Origin: Natronorubrum daqingense
GTDB lineage: Archaea > Halobacteriota > Halobacteria > Halobacteriales > Natrialbaceae
DNA: 64,000 bases
NCBI RefSeq assembly: GCF_001971705.1
Contig: NZ_CP019327.1
Coordinates: forward strand, 3,224,001-3,288,000
Direction of reading: 5' to 3'
The notes beneath the pieces are model-generated. The model was not told where the DNA came from. It ran no database searches and worked only from the letters and a program-made list of their open reading frames with translations. The position numbers were made by a program, and so were the translations under genes. Positions 59,598-64,000 of the stretch are shown here, piece after piece (the first letter of the stretch is position 1; each line of letters starts with the position of its first letter).

Positions 59598-60593
59598 TTA
59601 GCGTTCTCGCTCGCCGAGGTACCCCTTCTTGCACTCCGGACAGATATCGCCCGCACGAAGCGACGCACGGTCGCTGGCCGCGACGTACGCACAACTCGGA
59701 CAGTAGAATTCGGTCGGGGTATCCTCACGTTCCGCCGTTGGGCTCTCGCCGGGAGTCGGCGCGCTTCCTGCTCGTTCGATGCCAGAGCCACTCGCTTCGG
59801 GTTCGTCGCTCTGAGACGTCTGGTTCGAATCCGACGCGGTCGGTGTCGAAGCGGTGGTCGATCTGGCGCTCGCGGCGGCGAGGGACTCGCTTTCGTCGCC
59901 AGCGTCCGCATCGAGGAGGATTCCGTCGTCGGTGGCCTCGACGTCGACGTCGGCGGTGTCGTCCCCGTCTCTCTCGTCGCCAGCGCCGTCTGCAGGGCCG
60001 TCGTCCGGCCACTCGTTTGGCTCGTTTTCGCCACCGACGGGTGGACCGACGTCGTCGGAGTCGGGCCACTCGCCGCGTTCCCGGTCCCGATCCGGCGACG
60101 GCTCCTCGTCTTCGAGGATTTCGCCGTCGTCCGTTATCGGCTCACCGTTTTCGTCGGTCGGGACGTCCAGTTCGTCCGTCGACTCCGGCGTTTCCGCCGA
60201 CGCTGCCGGATCGTTCCCGGCGGCTGTCGGCGCTGCCGGTTCGCCGTCATCGTCCGCGTCGATGAATTCGGCGGCGTCATCGTCGACGTCACCGCCGATG
60301 TCATCGCGGGTGTCGCCAGTGTCGACGGCCGTCTCGGCCGGTGGTTCGGGCGGACGCTCCGTCGGTGGCGTTTCGGACTCGAGGTCGTATTCGTCGGGCA
60401 ATGCGTCGGCGGCCGTCTGGGCAGAGAGGCTCGTCACTTCGGTGTTCTCGCTGATGACGTGGCGGTCGCCACAGCGTGCACACTCTTCGAACTCCTGGAC
60501 GGTAACGACGACCTCACTGCCACGTTCTTCGCGCTCGCGTTCGACGTCGATCTCCCCGTAGTCGTGCCCGAGCAGCGAACATCGCAGGACCAT
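59598..60593 (-). CDS. DUF7093-like protein with zinc-ribbon ends
   Basis: A 331-residue protein with structured ends and a long disordered acidic middle. N-terminus MVLRCSLLGHDYGEIDVERE has two conserved-looking positions, CARCGDRH (about residue 38) gives a Cys knuckle, and the C-terminus FYCPSCAYVAASDRASLRAGDICPECKKGYLGE is a classic zinc ribbon (CPSC and CPEC). The middle 230 residues are rich in Asp, Glu, Pro and Ser. ATG at 60591-60593. Haloarchaeal-specific; function unknown, perhaps nucleic-acid or protein contact through the ribbons. Confidence 0.78.
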   Translation of the reverse strand: MVLRCSLLGHDYGEIDVEREREERGSEVVVTVQEFEECARCGDRHVISENTEVTSLSAQTAADALPDEYDLESETPPTERPPEPPAETAVDTGDTRDDIGGDVDDDAAEFIDADDDGEPAAPTAAGNDPAASAETPESTDELDVPTDENGEPITDDGEILEDEEPSPDRDRERGEWPDSDDVGPPVGGENEPNEWPDDGPADGAGDERDGDDTADVDVEATDDGILLDADAGDESESLAAASARSTTASTPTASDSNQTSQSDEPEASGSGIERAGSAPTPGESPTAEREDTPTEFYCPSCAYVAASDRASLRAGDICPECKKGYLGERER

Positions 60594-60734
60594 TATCCCA
60601 TCGTACCCAGTCACGCCATAAAAAACGTACTGCCTCCAGAAATTCAATTCGTGACGACCGCGCAACTGGTTTTGCACGTATTCGCCCGTCGAAACGACAA
60701 CCATCAAATCCCTGGTCGTCGAAGGAACGTCTGG

Positions 60735-61034
60735 ATGAGAGCAAAGCGGGAGTATCGGGATCGAGCGGAGACGGAGGTCGCGATTCTCGATGCCCTCGTC
60801 GATCGTGTTGACGACGGCATGACGGTCTTCGAACTCCGTGCCGACGTCGAAGTCGATATCGACGAACTCGAGTCAGCACTAGCGACGTTGAACGACGACG
60901 GACTGATCAGCGTCGAATCGAACCCGAGCCAGACGGTGATCAAGCCCGCCGACCGCGTCGTCCCGGACGTCCCGACCGACGAGGAGGAGACCCAAACCAT
61001 CGGCGAGTGGCTCCGCGAGCGATTGCCCTTTTGA
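60735..61034 (+). CDS. DUF6432-like small winged-helix protein
   Basis: A 99-residue protein: RAKREYRDRAETEVAILDALVDRVDDGMTVFELRADVEVDIDELESALATLNDDGLISVE reads as a winged-helix domain with a wing after LISVE. The C-terminus ends EETQTIGEWLRERLPF. ATG at 60735. It precedes the YgfZ/GcvT-like gene by 39 bases on the same strand, so co-transcription is likely. Function unknown. Confidence 0.8.
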   Translation: MRAKREYRDRAETEVAILDALVDRVDDGMTVFELRADVEVDIDELESALATLNDDGLISVESNPSQTVIKPADRVVPDVPTDEEETQTIGEWLRERLPF

Positions 61035-61073
61035 ATCGAAACGCCTGTGGGGATCTGGCCCCTCGAACGAGTC

Positions 61074-62183
61074 ATGAGCGTCATCGAGTCCATTCATACC
61101 GATCACGGGGCCACCTTCGGCGAGCGCGACGGGAGAACGGTCGTCGAGCACTTCGGTCGCCCCGAGCGAACTCACCGGGCGGTCCGAAACGGCGTCGGCT
61201 TGCTCGAGATGGCCTACGGAATCGTCGTCGTCGAGGGCGAGGACCGCCTCGAGTACGTCGACAACGTCGTCTCGAATCGCGTGCCCGACGAGGACGGCCA
61301 GGGCTGTTATGCACTGGTTCTCGATCCGCAGGGTCGAATCGAGATCGAACTCTACGTCTACAACGCCGGTGAGCGACTGTTGCTCTTTACGCCGCCGTCG
61401 AAGGCGGAGCCCTTGGCCGAGGAGTGGTCGGAGAAGGTCTTTATCCAGGACGTCGAGATCAGCGTCGGGACGGACGATTTCGCCGTCTTCGGCATCCACG
61501 GTCCGAAAGCCACGGAGAAGGTCGCGAGCGTCCTCAACGGTGCTGGCTCGCCGGACCAGCACTACTCGTTCGTCCGGGGGACGATGTCCGACGAGGGCGT
61601 CAGCGTCATCCGCACCGACGCGCCCACCGGCGAGGAGAGCTACGAGGTCATCTGTGCGGCCGCCGACGCCGAGGCCGTCTACGATACCCTCCTCAATCAC
61701 GGCCTCAACGCCGCCCCCTTCGGCTACCGGGCCTTCGAGAGTCTCGCACTCGAGGCCGGAACGCCCCTCTTCGAGACCGAACTCGAGGGCACGATCCCGA
61801 ACGTCCTCGGCCTGCGAGTCGCCCTCGACTTCGAGAAGGGCTGTTACGTCGGTCAGGAGGTCGTTTCCCGCGTCGAGAATCGGGGTCAGCCGAGTCGACA
61901 GCTCATCGGCCTGACGCTCGAGGGCTCCGACGGTGATTCGGCGTCCGTGGTTCCGGAATCGGGCGCGGCAGTCTTCGACGGCGACGCCTCGGTTGGCGAG
62001 GTCACCCGCGGCGCCGAGAGCCCGCTGCTCGAGGACGTCGTCGCCCTCGCGTTCGTCGAGTACGGCCTCGAGAGCACGGAACTCACGGTTCGTGTCGACG
62101 GCGAGGAGGTGCCGGCGACGGTAACCGAACTGCCGTTCGTCGACGGATCGGATCGCTCCGGTCGGTTGCCCGAGTATCAGTAG
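61074..62183 (+). CDS. YgfZ/GcvT-like folate-binding protein (aminomethyltransferase family)
   Basis: A 369-residue folate-binding-fold protein. The signature DFEKGCYVGQEVVSRVENRGQPSRQL (KGCYxGQE) identifies the YgfZ/GcvT group; AVFGIHGPKATEKV and GLRVALDFEKG support it. YgfZ helps Fe-S cluster assembly or repair; GcvT is the glycine cleavage T-protein. With no gcvH or gcvP nearby the YgfZ-like role is more likely, but haloarchaeal proteins of this type are often labelled aminomethyltransferase. ATG at 61074 (MSVIESIHTDHG). Confidence 0.87.
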   Translation: MSVIESIHTDHGATFGERDGRTVVEHFGRPERTHRAVRNGVGLLEMAYGIVVVEGEDRLEYVDNVVSNRVPDEDGQGCYALVLDPQGRIEIELYVYNAGERLLLFTPPSKAEPLAEEWSEKVFIQDVEISVGTDDFAVFGIHGPKATEKVASVLNGAGSPDQHYSFVRGTMSDEGVSVIRTDAPTGEESYEVICAAADAEAVYDTLLNHGLNAAPFGYRAFESLALEAGTPLFETELEGTIPNVLGLRVALDFEKGCYVGQEVVSRVENRGQPSRQLIGLTLEGSDGDSASVVPESGAAVFDGDASVGEVTRGAESPLLEDVVALAFVEYGLESTELTVRVDGEEVPATVTELPFVDGSDRSGRLPEYQ

Positions 62184-62260
62184 CCGACCCCGTTCTCAGG
62201 GTGCGTCCGCGACTCTCGCTGGCGGCGCGCCCGTGGACGCGTCGTCAGTCACTGAACAAG

Positions 62261-62268
62261 ATATTTAT
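62261..62268 (+). promoter_or_regulatory. TATA-like box of the small membrane protein gene
   Basis: atatttat about 27 bases before the ATG at 62292; leaderless start expected. Confidence 0.55.
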
Positions 62269-62291
62269 CCGTCAACTCCGTCCTTGCCCGT

Positions 62292-62504
62292 ATGTCCGAT
62301 CTGGTTATGGTTCTCCTCGCCGGTGCACTCTTCCTCCAGTTTCCGGCCGCCATCGTGGTTCACTTCGACGCGAAACGGCTCGGCCTCGAGAACCCGGAGA
62401 TGTACGAACTGGGCATCATCGTCCCGATGGCCGGCTTTCTCGTCATCTTCTACTACGCTTCCCAACGTGGTTCACTGCCGAGAGCCGACTCGCCGACGGA
62501 GTGA
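62292..62504 (+). CDS. 70-residue two-helix membrane protein
   Basis: MSDLVMVLLAGALFLQFPAA begins the first transmembrane helix; FDAKRLGLENPEMYELG is a polar loop; IIVPMAGFLVIFYYA is the second helix. Good TATA box at 62261. It resembles small haloarchaeal proteins with a conserved 'FDAKRLGL' segment; unknown function. Confidence 0.75.
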   Translation: MSDLVMVLLAGALFLQFPAAIVVHFDAKRLGLENPEMYELGIIVPMAGFLVIFYYASQRGSLPRADSPTE

Positions 62505-62588
62505 TTGCGGATCGACGCCGCCTCGAGCACGCGCCGTGCCAGAACTGGCCGGCCCGACGCTCATGCACGCCGACCCCAAAGGCCCGCT

Positions 62589-63008
62589 ATGAACGCCAGT
62601 TCCGACGCACCGATCGACCCATCGACGGACTTCACGGAGCTATGTGCGACTCTTCGGACGCAGTCCGACGAGGCACCCGGCTCCGATACCGAACGCGTCA
62701 CGATCCGCTCGCTCGAGGACGTCTCCCCCGACTCGCTCGCCGAATTGCGCGAGACGGCCGAAAACGACGCGACGAGGGCGACGGACCTCGTCTACGTGCT
62801 CTCGCGGGCCAACGCCGAGTTATTGCTCGAGCGCGAGTTCGAGATCGGTGACGTCGACGAGTTAGAAGGGGTATTGGGTCGAACCGTGCAGGTCGAAGCC
62901 GCGATGCCAGACGATACCGTGCTCTTATTGGATCCGGCCGCGATCGAGGGCACGGAACCGACCGAACCCGATGCGATCGCGTGTGGCATCGTCGGACCGG
63001 ACGAGTAA
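62589..63008 (+). CDS. Hypothetical acidic haloarchaeal protein
   Basis: A 139-residue soluble acidic protein. The second half (ANAELLLEREFEIGDVDELEGVLGRTVQVEAAMPDDTVLLLDPAAI) looks folded with alternating helix and strand; the first 35 residues are disordered. No domain recognised. ATG at 62589. 84 bases after the two-helix membrane protein gene. Confidence 0.7.
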   Translation: MNASSDAPIDPSTDFTELCATLRTQSDEAPGSDTERVTIRSLEDVSPDSLAELRETAENDATRATDLVYVLSRANAELLLEREFEIGDVDELEGVLGRTVQVEAAMPDDTVLLLDPAAIEGTEPTEPDAIACGIVGPDE

Positions 63009-63139
63009 TTCGGTCCGTTCGCTGGCCCACTCTCGAGTCGCCCGCGTTCGAATTCGTCGGTAAGCGGTCGTATCTCCCCGACTGAGACTCCTGTTGGCCT
63101 GGAAACTCGTTTATCGTCGCTGGATGCGTACCCTCTACT

Positions 63140-64000
63140 ATGGCCTCGACAGAAAAATCACCCGGCGAGAACGCGCTCGCTGCGCTCCCCAGTGGAGCCG
63201 TTCGGTCGTTCGAAACCGAACTCAGCGGCGCGGCGATCCTTCCGGCGGACCCCGAGTACGAACGCGCCAGAGGGGTGTGGAACGGCATGATCGATCGATA
63301 CCCGGCGATTATCGCCCGCTGTCGCGGGGTCGCAGACGTCGTCGCGTCGGTGGCCTTCGCTCGAGCGCACGACCTGCCCCTCGCGGTCCGCGGTGGTGGA
63401 CACAACGTCGCCGGGACGGCCGTCTGTGACGCCGGACTCGTCGTCGACCTCTCGGCGATGCGAAGCGTCCACGTCGACCCCGACGCGAAGACGGCACGCG
63501 TCGAGGGTGGTGCGACGCTCGGCGACGTCGATCGCGAAACGCAACTGTTCGGCCTCGCGACGGCGCTCGGTGCCGTCTCTGAGACGGGCGTCGCCGGATT
63601 GACGCTCAACGGCGGCTACGGCCATCTGAGTCGCGAGTACGGGCTCGCGGTCGACAATCTCCGCAGCGTCGATGTCGTTACCGCCGATGGCGAAGTCGTA
63701 ACCGCGAGCGCCGAGCAAAACGAGGACCTATTCTGGGGACTCCGCGGCGGCGGCGGACGGTTCGGGATCGCCACGTCGTTCGAGTTCGACCTCCACGAGG
63801 TCGGTCCCGAGGTGTACTCGTTGTTCTGCTGGTTCCACGGCGACGACACGGCTGCGGTACTCGAGGAGTTCCGCGAGTGGACCGCCGATGCACCGCGCAA
63901 TGCTAGCGTGCTCGCGTTCGCCGCACGCGTCCCCGAACTCGAGGCGTTTCCCGAAGAGACGTGGGGCGAACTCGCCGTCGCCTTATTCGGCTCGTACCGA
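63140..64000 (+). CDS. FAD-binding (BBE-like) oxidoreductase, C-terminus outside window
   Basis: The first 287 codons of a PCMH-type FAD oxidase. ARCRGVADVVASVAFARAHDLPLAVRGGGHNVAG holds the His that is usually bonded covalently to FAD; VVDLSAMRSVHVDPDAKTARVEGGATLGDVDRET and GVAGLTLNGGYGHLSREYGLAVDNL complete the FAD domain; FWGLRGGGGRFGIATSFEFDLHEV follows. Members oxidise sugars or alkaloid-like compounds with oxygen; substrate unknown. The ORF is open at the right edge, so the BBE C-terminus is not seen. ATG at 63140. Confidence 0.9.
   Translation, partial: MASTEKSPGENALAALPSGAVRSFETELSGAAILPADPEYERARGVWNGMIDRYPAIIARCRGVADVVASVAFARAHDLPLAVRGGGHNVAGTAVCDAGLVVDLSAMRSVHVDPDAKTARVEGGATLGDVDRETQLFGLATALGAVSETGVAGLTLNGGYGHLSREYGLAVDNLRSVDVVTADGEVVTASAEQNEDLFWGLRGGGGRFGIATSFEFDLHEVGPEVYSLFCWFHGDDTAAVLEEFREWTADAPRNASVLAFAARVPELEAFPEETWGELAVALFGSYR

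Noticed and set aside
1-64000. Great excess of CTCGAG across the window
   Set aside because: Mostly due to Leu-Glu and Ser-Ser/Arg codon pairs in a high-GC acidic proteome; common in this group and not informative by itself.
1-64000. Search for tRNA, rRNA and CRISPR arrays
   Set aside because: GTTCGAATCC-like stretches (for example near 7430 and 59820) lie inside conserved genes and lack cloverleaf context; no regularly spaced repeats were seen.

Overview
The window is a stretch of haloarchaeal chromosome. The evidence is high GC, strongly acidic predicted proteins, many leaderless genes with a TATA-like box about 25-30 bases before the start codon, an archaeal translation and processing gene set (class I LysRS, HisS, S19e, PDCD5, ABCE1/RLI, desampylase, MoaE), halo-specific families (HalOD1, DUF7344, DUF1102, DUF5305 types) and frequent CTCGAG. 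The gene set fits Natrialbales (Natrinema/Haloterrigena-like), but the genus is an inference. I saw no rRNA, tRNA, CRISPR array or intact insertion sequence. About 70 protein genes are supported.

Layout. 0-12.9 kb: an M20 peptidase cut by the window edge, a HemAT aerotaxis transducer, an SDR enzyme, an HTH/HalOD1 pair, a cupin, a PIN-KH-ATPase whose 3' tail is duplicated downstream, a beta-propeller lipoprotein with HtpX, NAD synthetase, a small HTH regulator and an acyl-CoA ligase. 13.1-23.5 kb: an accessory cell-surface cluster containing a DUF5305 protein, signal peptidase I, four related secreted beta-rich proteins, a 914-residue pilin-like von Willebrand A protein and a DUF7344 membrane regulator. 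This is the best candidate for an undescribed system. It looks like a haloarchaeal version of the SipW/TasA (bacterial) or AbpA (Pyrobaculum) fibre loci, joined to a pilin-like adhesin. 23.8-38.3 kb: EMC6-like protein, RLI, archaemetzincin, metalloprotease, HAD hydrolase, FAD-Rieske oxidoreductase, glycerophosphodiesterase, luciferase-like oxidoreductase, F420:NADP oxidoreductase, cobalamin-binding protein and JAMM desampylase. 38.6-43 kb: a large repeat-containing surface protein and a sulfatase. 43-57.8 kb: housekeeping genes (HisS, PP-loop enzyme, PDCD5, S19e, ThiL, two site-2 proteases, MoaE, PyrH, LysS) and a HemQ/PitA heme protein opposite a PadR regulator. 58-64 kb: small halo-specific proteins, a YgfZ/GcvT-like protein and an FAD-linked oxidase cut by the window end.

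Non-coding points of interest: a dispersed repeat present twice (35.8 and 57.9 kb) with a covarying hairpin; a palindrome surrounding a TATA box (4.5 kb); a TetR-like palindrome (11.17 kb); two hairpins inside the RLI coding sequence (25.4 kb); and a nine-codon leaderless micro-ORF whose stop overlaps the nadE start (9.3 kb).
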